This document shows, one piece after another, positions 40,199 through 51,518 of a stretch of DNA of 64,000 nt. The translations under genes and the position numbers were made by a program. Position 1 is the first letter of the stretch, and each line of letters opens with the position of its first letter. Where the stretch lies: the NCBI GenBank assembly GCA_003868215.1, contig QWDQ01000021.1, positions 248,001 through 312,000 on the forward strand. The letters run 5' to 3'. The notes below the pieces were generated by a model, which was given only the letters and a program-made list of their open reading frames with translations, searched no databases and was not told the origin of the DNA. Origin of the DNA: Pseudophaeomoniella oleicola (lineage: Eukaryota > Ascomycota > Eurotiomycetes > Phaeomoniellales > Phaeomoniellaceae).

Positions 40199-43100
40199 TC
40201 ATGATGCGTTCTCCGCAGTGATGTTGTGGTGGGTTTTGTGTTGTTCGTCTCCCGACTGGTCGGTGATTTCTCGACCGTCATGCCCAAGGCCGTTACTCTT
40301 GATCCCCAGGCCCTCGATCTTTGATGGCTCCCGTCCGTCGACATCCAATCCAATACCGCTGTCTGGGGCTCTGGGTATGGGTGATGATGACGACGATGGC
40401 TCCGCAGTTGAAATCGGCATGGGACAACGCTCGGCTTGGGTTCGTGCTTTTGCTGGCGTCTGTGCAGGCGTCAACGGTATCTCCTCAAATCCGTCATGTA
40501 AGACCCTCAAGGAGACCGGAAAAGGTACCCAGTCGCTCCAGTCTTCTTTCATGTACGTTTTGAATATACCTTGGACTGTCTGGCTCTTGAGCGTGCCGGC
40601 TGGACCAGGAGCACGTCTCAGATTTCTGAGGCGACCGAAGACCCGGAGTTGTGATGCCATTGCGGCCTCAACGATCGGACGGCCAAGGCAGGAGTGAGAA
40701 CCATAGCCGTGGTGGATGTACTTGTCAGGATCGCGGTCGAGCTTTACTAGGTGAGGATCGGGGAAGACAGCAGGGTCGACACCGGCGGAAATGAAGTTTG
40801 TGTACACCTGATCACCCTTTTTGACATGGACAACCTTGTCGCCATCATGTATGGTTGTGGAATCGACTATGACAGTACGAAGGAGGCCAAATGCTGGAGT
40901 AGCGAGACGGTAGCCTTCTAAAGCGTAGCGTTTGAGGGTCTCAAAATCCTTGGGGTCGGTAGAATGAGCGCAACGACGGATATCGTTCCAGTGGTGTTTG
41001 TAACCATCAGACAGATAGAGATCAAGCATCTGGGCAAACCCTTGGCCTTGGGTTGCGCATGCTGCTGCAGCTGTAGGTATGATCTCCCCCGCTATCTCAT
41101 CAATCGATTTTTGGGGTTCTGAATCAAGTAGCCGCTTGATCATGTGAACGCCATAGTGTTGTAGGATCGGGTTGTCGAACCAGGAAGGTGGGTCAGTGCC
41201 AAGGGTTGCAATATCTCGCATCTTCACGCCGAGGACAACAGCTCTGACGAGTTCAGCGAGCTTGTCGGTGTATTTTTTCGACGTTTTGCGAAGAAAGAAG
41301 TCAGATGCGGGGTCAACATCGAGAAAAACATAGGCAAATAGAGCGCCGAGGATTTGGTATAATTGTTGAGCGGTGAGAGTCTGATGTTTATCCTGGGGTT
41401 CGGTAAGGGGTATCTTGAAGAGATTTGCTACGAACATAGCATGCGAAGGATTACCGACACTGCATTCAGTCAATATCTTTTCGCAGACACAGGGGAGGAT
41501 GAGGTGACATACTCTCGGACAGCATCAAGCTGATAGAAATCCCCGAGCTTCCTACTGTTGTGTTCTACAAGCTTTGTAGTGGTATCCTCATAGTATGATT
41601 GGAACTCTTCCATGCCATGACTCGGACAGTACATCGCTTGTTTGACCTCAAGCCTCTCGACAGCCTCTTCAGGCTTATCTGAATTAAGCATGTAATCATG
41701 GCCCGTGAGGTAAAGCGTATGAGGGCCCCCTGTCTAACGTCAATGACCATTCGAATAACCCGAGTTAGCTGCTTACATGGGACTTCGAACCGGCTCGGAT
41801 CTCCTAGGATCTCGGTAACTCCGTGCCAACTACTAACGATCTTGGGAGGAGGTTTAAGCTCTGGCTCCGAGAAATCATATTGATCAACCGTTCCTAAGTC
41901 TGTCAAGATTTTGCGGTTTTCCTCAGGGTGGACCATGGGATATAAGGCGTAGACAGAGTTGCCTTTATAGTGGTTGGGAAATGTACGCATCAGCAACTTG
42001 TATAGGACACCGCCTCCCGCAACATCTGGGTCCGACTTGGCTTGATTGTAGCCCCAGCTAGTGAGATTCGCTGGCGTATAGCCCTAGAAAGACGATTAGA
42101 TGCTTGTTTCTTCGAAGCAAGAACTGAATACCAACTTACTACAGTATAGAACCTGTCCCCTCTCACTAATGCTACAGCATCGGCAAGTATCGTTCTAGAT
42201 GTGGTGAAACCAGGACAAAGTCCGGATCCAATCATAGGAGCTTTCGTGTCCTCGGCGACGAGCCCGGGGTAAAGCTCGACATAGTCTGGTAGCCCATACA
42301 ACGCTTCAAGGCTGGCTTGAATATCAGCGTCCGATGAGATATCTTCAAACGTCTTATGTGGCTCTAGCTTGAAGAACTTTCGAAATTCATTGAGCGTCGC
42401 AACGTTCCAGCTTCTTGCCTGTTCCATACCGAGACACTCCACCGCTTTCATCACCACAGGTACGTTGCGAGCTCCAAACGCTCCTATTAAAGAGGTTAAC
42501 GATACAAGAAAGTAAGATGAATACTTAGTCTTACCCGCAACATCGTTGGTGGCATCTGTCAAGATTTGGACCAAGCGATTGTCATCAAATGAGCCACTAG
42601 GACCCCTTGTCAAATCTGCAAATGTCCTTTCCGCCGGCTCTTTTGGTAAGCTGTGAGCCCACTTCATAAGGCCGGCAGCCAAGTCCTGCTGTGTCAACGT
42701 GCTAGGCTCTTTGCCCTCGAAAAGTTTGGCGTAGACGTCATTCGTCCACCTTTCATCCTTGACGCTCATCGCCGAGTGCCAACGGTAAACTAGATTGAAC
42801 TCAACACTGACTTCGTTACCGACGCCTTGCGGAGCACCCTTGTCGTCAAAAATGTCGTTCCAGGTTTCTCGAGGATCCAAAGTCCACGAGGAATTAGTGC
42901 GATTCAGATTCAATATTATTCGGACGTAGTCGTGTAGAATAATGTTGACGTATAAGCCGCCTGTTACACTGCTCGAGATCAGCATGTCTGCCCACACAAC
43001 AGTATCCCAATACGTACAGTCTTGCAGTTTGGAAGAGATCGTTATCCCGTTTCTTCCGTGCCGCCTCGTAGCTCGGATCATGAGCATGTCCCTCTGGCAT

Positions 43101-44050
43101 GGAGAAACGACCCCCTTCGTTGATCGTTGCTAATTGCTGGGCAACGTAGTTGTGAAACCGGTTGAAACAAACCAGCAAGGCACATACACCAGGTGGAAAT
43201 GCAAGTAAGCGAATTTCTGCAAAAGTGTCCGGTTTCAGAAGACCGTCTTCCATAGTCCGTACACTGTTCTGTTCCTTTTCATTACTGCCGTACAAAGGTG
43301 CCAAGTCCAAGTATGCGGAAGTCTTATGCTTGCAAGGGTCAATTTCGTCTGTCCTGAAAATGTCATGGATGATAATGGAAGCAAGATAGAACAAAAAGGA
43401 CGATATCTTGTTGGGATGTTCCCTGGCATTTTCCTTACGAGCAAAAATGGTGTCAAATATTAGACTGGGATCGGGAAGGACGGCCGGCTGTTCGACCATT
43501 GGGTTCACACTCCGAGCGTAGTAGGATCCAGCTTTTCCCAAGTTCGGATAGTGAGGGTTATTATAGGATCCGTCTGCGGTTCTATATCGATGAAGATCGC
43601 CCAAATAAGAAAGCGGTGGATGCTGGAGATTGTTCCAAAGAGCATCAATCATTGTGGTATTGACATCCTTCAGTGTCCCCGAGTGAGGTTGTCTTCTCGA
43701 GGCGAACTGTATGAGTTGCTCCATCTATGTTGGTGTCAGAATGGCCTAAACGCATCCTTGGCTCTTGGGAACAATACCTGGTATTCACGGTCGTTGCTGA
43801 GTCCACCATTCCTGATCCCATCGTCGAAGATTTGATTTATGAGTTTAATGTCATCAGGTATGTAGGAGCCTTCGCTTGACAGATCCCGAAGAACGTCACG
43901 GAAGAAGTGCCTCCGCCCTACTGGAGGCCCATTGTCGTTGACATTTGTCTGGTTGACACTTCCAGACCCTAGTATTTCACCCCCCACGTGCCGTTGTAGC
44001 CATCTTAATGGCGCTCGAGACGAGTGTGCATCGTGATCCCTCATTCCCAT
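40199..44050 (-). CDS. Ppo-type fatty-acid oxygenase (heme dioxygenase + CYP6001-like P450)
   Basis: Seven exons (44050-43778, 43724-43018, 42968-42535, 42483-42140, 42083-41777, 41729-41513, 41459-40199) with introns of 47-56 nt encode 1180 aa. The N-terminal half is an animal-peroxidase-like dioxygenase: distal His H211 (IIIHDIF), LAPLYGSNE, and the YRWH motif giving catalytic Tyr388 and proximal His391. The C-terminal half is P450-like and keeps the heme-thiolate Cys C1018 (GYGSHSCLGRP), which the 10-dioxygenase PpoC type lacks. So a two-step enzyme (8-hydroperoxide formation, then diol or allene oxide formation from linoleic or oleic acid) is likely. These oxylipins (psi factors) steer spore development. 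The I-helix reads ATQGQ (896-900), with Thr897 where diol synthases have Asn. A 75-residue Ser-rich tail is extra. Confidence 0.93.
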
Positions 44051-45739
44051 TTTGCAAGCGTAGAAAAGACAGCCGAGGCAATGGTATCACCGAGCTTTAG
44101 CATTCAACGGTAACACTGACAAACATAAAACTCAATCACCCATAGAATACTAAATATGAGAGAAAGACGTAGATGCAGATGGTGCCTTTCATGAGGTGTG
44201 AGAGCAGAGAGCAATTGAACGGTGCATTGAGGGGTATATATCCTGCAACGGATTGTGCAGATCTAGCCCCGAACTTTCAGATGGATAGTATTACCAGAAG
44301 TTGACATCAACCTCTGTTACTTTCCCCGTAGATTCGCTAGAAAAGGCTGAGGCCAGGGTGGAGGGTTCGTTCCACTTGCCTAGGTACGAGCTGTGCATGC
44401 ATGGACGGAAACGACTTGCATTGGAGTGCGTTCGCTCGTCACTTGGTAGAACGTTCATTTTCGTAGGGATTGGGGGCCAAAATGACTTAACGGACAGGGG
44501 GTAGGCTGAGCACCATCCCGTCGATATGAATATGATTGATTCACTGGATCCTCGGCAAAGAACATTAGTCAAAAGCGAAGGTTCGCTATCATTCGGGATG
44601 CGAAAGATCCGTCCTCCAGCCAAGTAGGACATACGTTGACAGAGCGAGGAGGACCCCAGATTCAACGTCGCTTTTTGACCCGCTCGAGCACCTCTAGGGC
44701 TGACATCCAAGACATGGCTTCGATGATCCTTATACTGGATGTCTATTGACACAAGTGCTCCTGTGCGGGATGATTCGTCAGACGTGGTTGCAAATGCATA
44801 CGCAAAGGTTCAGCTTGTCACATGCCGGTTAGAAGAGACATCGACTGCTGGGATGCATGAGCAGGTACGGTATATGTCACACACCCTCTTCGATGCATTG
44901 GTAGCAATAAGCCATCCTGTTAGCCCAAAGAGAGGTTACTAATATGGTAACATATCCGATGTATGCTCCTTTGTGAAAGCCAAACGTCGCTATTGACACG
45001 ACGAATCAGCCGGCCAAGAAGCTGTGATTCTGGGCTTTGGGGGCCTAACATTAGCACAACAGTACCCGTACTCGGCCTACTGGTGATTGCACTCTTGGCC
45101 AGAAATTGTGAGCAATCCAATAGAAATGGAAGGGTTCAGGTCGTTAGGGATGGAGGTGCAGCAGAGTGCAATTCATTGCGTCAATGGCATTCCTTGCATT
45201 GTGCAGCGGATCAGCCTTAACGGGATGGAAACAGCCTAACAGTCTAACAGCCCAGTAAAGCTGAAAATTGACCAGACGGCTGATTCGAATATGCCTTGCA
45301 GTAGATCCAAAAAGGCAACGATTTGTACAACGAGGCTTTGCGGGATGGAAATGTAACGGTGCCAGTGGACTGCAGGAATGTGATGGGAATGGGAGGAAAG
45401 ATGAATGGTCAAGTTGCTTACTGTAAGTACTGTAAGTAATACCGACACAAATGATAGGCCGCTTCGTAATTACTCTTCGATAAGCGGTTACTAAGATTCC
45501 CCTGTCTCCCATACCTCCAGTTGCATGTGCTTATGTCCTACGTACCTGCATGATAGTAAATGATAACAAAAGAAAGAGAAGGATAGCGAGATCACGGATC
45601 CTACAGTATCAATTTCTATTCGCTCGTGATAACAGGCAATATACTGCCCAATACGATCTCCAATCTGCAATCCTCTGACCCTGATATCGACACGACAGCT
45701 TCCGCCGGAGAGGTTTCGCATTTGTTGTCAGCTTCCACA
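44051..45739. promoter_or_regulatory. Divergent promoter region, no supported gene
   Basis: About 1.7 kb between Ppo (-) and the GST gene (+). Open frames at 44291-44752 and 45144-45512 (-) were inspected and show no recognisable domain. The frame of the GST gene stays open back to about 45626 without an ATG, so a small 5' exon there cannot be excluded. Confidence 0.5.
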
Positions 45740-46726
45740 ATGCCAATGCAAGATGGTCAGCAAAATCCCAAGAAAGGGAACTGGGGCGGTGTGTTAGGAT
45801 CGCCGGATCTTGCCATAGAAAGATCTCGTTATCATCTCTATGTGGCATATTTCTGTCCGTTTGCCCACAGGGTTCTGCTGACCCGGCAACTCAAACAACT
45901 ACAAGACTTCCTCCCCATAGACGTGGTCAAACCATATCCCAAAGCTGGAGGGGGTTGGCGATTCCCAAAGGACAATGATGAATACCCAGGGTCAACGACT
46001 GACTCCTTGTTCCATTCTGCCTTCCTCCACGAGGTGTATCGCAGAGACAGCCCTCAGTATGAGGGTCCGTTTTCAGTTCCAATGCTATGGGACAAGAAAA
46101 CTGGCAGGGTTGTCAACAACGAGTCAGAAGATATCATGCGCCAACTGAACACTGCTTTCAACGACTATCTTCCCTCTGATAGCCCTCAACGTAAGTTCGA
46201 CTTTTATCCGAGCGATCTCCGTCCTCAGATTGACGAAGCCAACGCTTGGATTGTTCCCGATCTCAATCACGGTGTGTATAAGGCGGGATTCGCAAATGAC
46301 CAAGATAGCTACGATGAGAATGTGGAAATCGTCTTCGAGGCGTTGCAGCGAATCTCAGACACTCTCACCGCTCACCCACACAGGCCTTACTTTCTGGGTC
46401 AACGCCTTACGGAGCTTGATCTCAAGCTCTACGCCACGTTGATACGGTTCGACACAATATACGTGCAGCACTTCAAGTGTAATCTTGGGACAATCCGGCA
46501 CGACTACCCCGTCGTCAATCGGTACTTGAAGTTTTTGTATTGGCAGACTAAAGGATTCAAAGAGACGACCGACTTCAAGCATATCAAGGAGAACTATAGC
46601 AAGAGCCATGCAGATATCAATCCAAAGGCTATCACTCCAAAAGGGCCTCGGCCCAATATTGAACCCTGGAATGAGGAAGACGAGAAATGGTACAACTCAC
46701 TAGAACCTGGCTACGACAGATTCTAA
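45740..46726 (+). CDS. Glutathione transferase, glutathionyl-hydroquinone reductase type (Ecm4/Gto-like)
   Basis: A 328-aa protein from ATG 45740 with no intron. The N-terminal thioredoxin-like domain has the motif YFCPFAHR with catalytic Cys39, where fungal Xi/omega-class enzymes carry CPWAHR. Then come VPMLWDKKTGRVVNNESEDIMRQL (glutathione-binding) and a helical C-terminal domain including ISDTL, LTELDLKLYATLIRFD and YPVVNRYLKFLYW, diagnostic of the Ecm4/YqjG group. These enzymes use glutathione to reduce glutathionyl-hydroquinones and reduce mixed disulfides. The W to F change next to the catalytic Cys is a small departure from the usual. The protein is probably cytosolic. The N-terminal start is the weakest part of the call. 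Confidence 0.88.
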   Translation: MPMQDGQQNPKKGNWGGVLGSPDLAIERSRYHLYVAYFCPFAHRVLLTRQLKQLQDFLPIDVVKPYPKAGGGWRFPKDNDEYPGSTTDSLFHSAFLHEVYRRDSPQYEGPFSVPMLWDKKTGRVVNNESEDIMRQLNTAFNDYLPSDSPQRKFDFYPSDLRPQIDEANAWIVPDLNHGVYKAGFANDQDSYDENVEIVFEALQRISDTLTAHPHRPYFLGQRLTELDLKLYATLIRFDTIYVQHFKCNLGTIRHDYPVVNRYLKFLYWQTKGFKETTDFKHIKENYSKSHADINPKAITPKGPRPNIEPWNEEDEKWYNSLEPGYDRF

Positions 46727-47410
46727 GTGAAGAACTGAAGAATTCCGTTTGCTGGGATGGTTGAGACAGTGTAGCAGAGATGATCCACGATTCGGGACAC
46801 ACGCTTAACGTCATGCAAGGTCAATACGACGGCCATGTAAGCCACAGAGCGGCTCCTGCCTCCCACCGTATCGGATGTGTAATACCACTCGATGGTGAGG
46901 ATTGTGGCACGCAAAAGCAGGGACCCCATCTTTCTAGGGCGCTATAACGTTTCGGGATCTCATATCCCCAAAGGTAGGTGAGGACGCAGCTAGGGTTAGG
47001 AGGTGGTCACGAAACTGATGCGAAAGGAGGGTTTCCGTCACGTCTCCGTTGTTGATTCGCTAAAGTCATAGCGCAGATGGGGAGAAGGGTTATGAGACAT
47101 GATAGACTCATGCACCGTGGACCGCCGACGGCGCGCAGGAAGGCCTCCGCACAGTGGGAGCACAGACTGCTTCGCGGAGCTACTGGCCATATTACAGAGA
47201 TATTTCGGCTCTCATAGGGTCCGGATCGGGGGAGGGCAACCTTCTTTTCTGTTGCTTGAAGCTTCATTGCCGCTAAAGCTCTATACAGCCGATGCTCTGA
47301 ATCGATTGCGGCCTTTGCAACTAAAGGGCCCATATGTCCGAAACATGCTTTTGTGTCGCCATCTGGAACGCTTCGTAGTTGATTCGACGATTTGAAATGG
47401 AACGGAACCC
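46727..47410. other. Convergent region between GST and VPS28
   Basis: 684 nt. An open stretch on the minus strand (47007-47414) continues past the VPS28 stop in another frame and is not recognisable. No gene is called. Confidence 0.5.
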
Positions 47411-48282
47411 TCATCTAATCATACCTTTGAAGCCATTGTAGGCTCCTTCCATGTCGAAACTCAGTTCTCGAACTTGTTCGTCGGTAAGATCTTGGGTTGC
47501 CCTCATACCGTTCAGAACAATAAGCCAATGGATGATTTTCCCTCGACCCTCGAAATCTGCTTCGGTAACTTTGTTCACTGACTGAATGACTTCTGTTAAG
47601 AGCGGATGTAAGGCATCTTTAGAGGCCATGTTGAGACGTAAAGCGTCAAGGAAGGTGATAAAATTCTCGGTAGCGGCAAGAATGGCAGTGCCAGATGGTG
47701 CAGATGCAGGGGCAGGGGAAGCACTAGGCAAGGACATCTGTTGTGCGTGGGGTCCTGGGGCCTGAGATGTGTTCCCTTGCGCAAGAGCTATAGTGCTTGG
47801 GAGCCCAATTCGAAGGCGTTCAATTGCACGAGGGCTTTCAATCTAAACATAGGGAATTAGATCTTGCCCAGAGCGGAGCTGATAGTGATTCAACTTACAT
47901 CCCAAGCACGGGTAAAGGTGTCAAGGTCTACAAACTCCCTGCTGACGCTGTCGTCGCTCAATATACTCTTGAATTGCTTCAACAACTTTGCGCACAGTTC
48001 AGTGTATTCTTGTTCAGAGACAGCATCTTTGATATACGCTTTCTCTAAGCCGTCAATAGTTCGAATTATGCTGTATATCTCCGCCAGAGAGTCGATCACC
48101 TCTCGTTCGGCCGCAGACGCAGTGAGTCTGACCTCCTGTTGGAATTAGCTTGGTGTTCATGGGTTGATGGTATGACCTACTTCATCAACGTTGATCCGAG
48201 CCGATAGGGAGGGATTCGGTGTATAGCTGTAGGGAGTGGGAGCATAGGACAGCGGCCTAGATGTCGGATGTGTGGCGTACAT
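47411..48282 (-). CDS. VPS28: ESCRT-I subunit Vps28
   Basis: Three exons (48282-48181, 48135-47899, 47842-47411) with introns of 45 and 56 nt encode 256 aa. The N-terminal domain reads INVDEEVRLTASAAEREVIDSL, with the conserved DEEVRL, followed by AEIYSIIRTIDGLEKAYIKD, which binds the ESCRT-I core (Vps23). A short Pro/Ser linker leads to the C-terminal four-helix bundle (ENFITFLDALRLNM, LLTEVIQSVNKV, GRGKIIHWLIVLNGM, ELSFDMEGAYNGFK), which contacts ESCRT-II. Length matches the family (about 240-260 aa). It acts on endosomes in sorting ubiquitylated membrane proteins into multivesicular bodies, and in fungi also in pH signalling through Rim20/PalA. Splice joins restore the conserved sequence exactly. 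Confidence 0.95.
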
Positions 48283-48877
48283 AGCGAGATCATGAGGGGA
48301 ACGCCTGGATCCCGGGCAGATGAACTTTTTAGGACGTAGGAGAATAAGACAGCCGTAGATACCCAAATCTTAGAGTAAGTACAACAAATGGTTGGCCTCC
48401 TGTGTTGATATGATGGCGCTGCGCTATTGGCATGACTGCGGGGAGCTACAATATTCTGCCCCGACCTCACCCTGATGCGGTTAAGCGGTGATGCCGCCCT
48501 GAGCGCGAGTGATCAGTCGACGAGTTGAGAGGGTGACTGTAACGCTGTTGGAGTGGAATTTAACATTATTAGTTCCTTATATATTTATTTTATGAATAGA
48601 TGTCACGATTGTAAGTAATATACTACGTAGTATGCGTTGTGATGGAGGAAGAAACAGCACGGGATGCAGATGGGTACAGTAGATAAATAAATACATGAGA
48701 GAGTTCTTACCTACGCATGAGCCGTGGGAATACCCGCGGAGTTTTGGCGGTGAGGCTGTTTTGGCCGGCAGAATACCCAAAAATTTCAGATGCTTGTTGG
48801 ACTGTCTATGGCCAACTTACTATCGCAACTGCATCATATTGCAACTACGTTGAGTTTGTTTATCGCTGTCTAAAGCA
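48283..48877. promoter_or_regulatory. Divergent promoter of VPS28 and NOC2
   Basis: 595 nt between two start codons. It contains a 14-bp palindrome with the TACGTA core (48620-48633). No gene is seen. Confidence 0.55.
48620..48633. repeat. 14-bp perfect palindrome, TACGTA core
   Basis: ATACTACGTAGTAT is its own reverse complement and shares the ACTACGTAGT core with 21242-21257. Confidence 0.75.
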
Positions 48878-51127
48878 ATGGCGGGCTCAAAGAAAGGCAA
48901 GGCCACTAAAAAGTTTGAAAAGAATCATTTGAAAGCTACGTTGGAGCGGAGGAAAGATTTCGCGAAGGTCAAACAACGACATCGATTGAATGAAAAGCGC
49001 AAGCAGAAGGCTGGACAAAATCAAGATGGTCGCAAAGACGACTTACAGGATGACAATGATACGTCTTCCTCCCGCTTTCCTACCGAGGATATGAACGCCG
49101 ATGAATTTTTTCAGAGTGGTCTAGATATTCTTGAAAATGAGAGGCCAAAGAAAGTACAGAAGTCGACAGGGAAAAGGAAACGAGATTCCGAATCACCCGT
49201 AGCCAACGGCGATGATGACACTGGATTAGAAGATGCCAGCAACGCCGAATCAGATGACGGGCTCGATGATCTGGACAAGCACAAGGAGCAAATAGGTGCT
49301 CTAGCCGAAAAAGACCCAGAATTTTACAAATTCCTTCAAGAGAATGATGCAGAGTTACTCGATTTTGATGCGGACGATGACCTAGCAGGTGTAGAGGCCT
49401 TAAGTGAGAATGAAGATGAGGGCCGGCCTGCGAAGAAAACTAAAACTAAAGCGTTAAAGGACGACGAAACTCGACGCACGAAGATTACCCAAGATGTTGT
49501 CAAAAAGTGGAGGACGGCAATGACGGAGCAACATTCAATTCGTGCTACCAGACAAGTGGTTTTGGCCTTCCGTGCAGCTGCACATCTCAATGATGAGGAG
49601 GAGAGCGATTCTAAATATGAGATACCTTCCGCTGAAGTGTATCACCAGGTCTTGACCGCAGCTTTGAAGGACGTTCCAAACGTGCTTCAGCATCATCTCC
49701 CAGTCAAGGAAAGCGGCGATAAGGTCAAGGTGCCTACGGATTCGTCAAAGTTCAAAACCCTCTCGCCACTGTTCAAGTCGTACGCATCGACCGTACATTA
49801 CCTGCTCACTTCCTTGTCCGACGCAGGGACTCTGCGGCTGACCCTACAATGTTTCGAGCCTCTGGTGCCATATTTACTGCAGTTCCGCAAATTCCTGAAA
49901 GTGATCATCAAGAGCCTTGTCGGAATCTGGTCAGACAGTTCCAATAATGAGGCCACAAGGATATCCTCCTTCTTGATTCTGCGGCGACTTATGGTAATCG
50001 GTGATCCTGGTCTTCGGGAGGCTATCCTCAAATCAGTATACGAAGGCATCGTCAAGGGCAGTCGTAATACCACTGTCCACACTCTTGCAGGGATCAACTT
50101 AATGAAGAACTCAGCTGCAGAACTTTGGGGAATCGATCAAAAGATTGGTTACGTGACAGGCTTTAGCTTCATTCGGCAGCTGGCCATGCACCTCCGAACC
50201 AACGTTACTAAGCCGACCAAAGATTCTTACAAAACGATCTACAATTGGCAGTACGTCCACTCTCTGGACTTTTGGTCTCGAGTTCTGGCGATACACTGCA
50301 ATACTCTTCTAGAAGCACAGAATGGAAAGGAGTCACAGCTACGCCCTCTCATTTATCCTGCTGTCCAGATCACACTCGGCGTCATGCGTTTGATCCCGAC
50401 AGCAACCTACTTTCCCCTACGTTTTCAGTTGACCCGTGCTCTCCTCCGTATCTCCCAATCTAGTGGTACATATATTCCCCTGAGCTCACCATTATTGGAA
50501 GTCCTCAACTCTGCGGAAATGAAGAAACCGCCAAAAGCGGCCACCTTGCGACCTCTCGACTTCACATTAAATTATCGTGCGCCAGCCTCATACCTGCGAA
50601 CACGAGTCTATCAAGACGGAGTTGGCGAACAAGTCGTCGAACTCCTCTCGGAATTTTTTGTCCTTTGGTCCAAATCCATCGCTCTCCCAGAGCTTGAACT
50701 CCCCGTCATCGTAATGTTGAAACGTTGGCTCCGTTCAACAAGTTCCAAGACTTCTGGAAACAAGAACTCCAAACTCAACCAGAGTGTCCTATTGTTGATA
50801 CAAAAGCTCGAATCGAACGCCCGTTGGATCGAGGACAGAAGAAACAAAGTCACCTTCTCTCCCAAGGACCGCGCCGAAGTAGACGCCTTCCTCAAGGATG
50901 TGTCCTGGGAAACGACCCCGTTGGGCGCATTCGTCGTCGGCCAACGAAAGCTTCGAGAAGAGAGGAGAAAGGTCATGGAAGCGGGTAGGAAGGAGGATGA
51001 GAAGAGGCGGAACAAAAAGGGTGGTGAGAATGACGACGTGGACATGGAAGAAGAAGGCGATGACGACGAGGAGGAGGAGGAGGAGATCTCGGGAGATGAG
51101 AGTGAAGTCCAGGATGATTCTGAATAA
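48878..51127 (+). CDS. NOC2: Nucleolar complex protein Noc2
   Basis: An intronless 749-aa protein. The start is strongly basic (MAGSKKGKATKKFEKNH, KRKQK), typical of nucleolar proteins. Acidic/Ser-rich stretches follow (residues about 85-190, including DADDDLAGVEALSENEDEG), then the Noc2 domain (about 210-640): VVKKWRTAMTEQHS, FLKVIIKSLVGIWSDS, LIYPAVQITLGVMRL, YFPLRFQLTRALLRIS and RPLDFTLNYRAP are recognisable family text. The tail is Glu/Asp-rich. Noc2 pairs with Noc1 in early, and Noc3 in later, 60S ribosomal precursors during their maturation and nuclear export. Length is as expected (about 710-760 aa). Confidence 0.96.
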   Translation: MAGSKKGKATKKFEKNHLKATLERRKDFAKVKQRHRLNEKRKQKAGQNQDGRKDDLQDDNDTSSSRFPTEDMNADEFFQSGLDILENERPKKVQKSTGKRKRDSESPVANGDDDTGLEDASNAESDDGLDDLDKHKEQIGALAEKDPEFYKFLQENDAELLDFDADDDLAGVEALSENEDEGRPAKKTKTKALKDDETRRTKITQDVVKKWRTAMTEQHSIRATRQVVLAFRAAAHLNDEEESDSKYEIPSAEVYHQVLTAALKDVPNVLQHHLPVKESGDKVKVPTDSSKFKTLSPLFKSYASTVHYLLTSLSDAGTLRLTLQCFEPLVPYLLQFRKFLKVIIKSLVGIWSDSSNNEATRISSFLILRRLMVIGDPGLREAILKSVYEGIVKGSRNTTVHTLAGINLMKNSAAELWGIDQKIGYVTGFSFIRQLAMHLRTNVTKPTKDSYKTIYNWQYVHSLDFWSRVLAIHCNTLLEAQNGKESQLRPLIYPAVQITLGVMRLIPTATYFPLRFQLTRALLRISQSSGTYIPLSSPLLEVLNSAEMKKPPKAATLRPLDFTLNYRAPASYLRTRVYQDGVGEQVVELLSEFFVLWSKSIALPELELPVIVMLKRWLRSTSSKTSGNKNSKLNQSVLLLIQKLESNARWIEDRRNKVTFSPKDRAEVDAFLKDVSWETTPLGAFVVGQRKLREERRKVMEAGRKEDEKRRNKKGGENDDVDMEEEGDDDEEEEEEISGDESEVQDDSE

Positions 51128-51518
51128 ATCCGAAGAGTGATATCTTTTCGGTCTCTCGCTTCACGAACCCGGTCATAGCAACATCTAAAATTGAGGATTC
51201 AATCAAATGAACCCCCAACAATATCATTCCATTTTCTTCTCGGGCACGAGCATTTCCTTCCATTTGCCTACCTACGTTAAAAACATCCATATCGTAGTAT
51301 ATATAATTTTCAGATTGGTATTTGTTTGATGATGAACTGGTTACTTACCATCACTTAATCAACTTCAGATATTATTGGTGGTCCGGATATCTTGTATAAA
51401 GCTTTGGATTCGGGTATATATATATATATATATATACATATTATTATATTTACTTACGAAAGTCTCACTATCGAGAAACTTTGATCAGGTAGATACGTAG
51501 GTATTCCTTTCTGTCCCT
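51128..51518. other. Convergent 3' region with TA repeat
   Basis: 391 nt between NOC2 (+) and the CORVET gene (-). It contains (TA)n at about 51415-51436. No gene is seen. Confidence 0.6.
51415..51436. repeat. TA dinucleotide repeat
   Basis: A run of alternating T and A of about 22 nt between the convergent NOC2 and CORVET-like genes. Confidence 0.85.

Noticed and set aside
44291-44752. A 153-codon open frame on the minus strand upstream of Ppo
   Set aside because: No known motif, no neighbouring exons that extend it, and it lies in a promoter region.
46950-47010. A telomere-like tract (CTAGGGTTAGGAGG)
   Set aside because: Only one or two loose TTAGG(G) units, far from any sign of a chromosome end or a longer array.
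47007-47414. A minus-strand frame just past VPS28
   Set aside because: It overlaps the end of VPS28 in another frame and reads as low-quality text; no domain seen.
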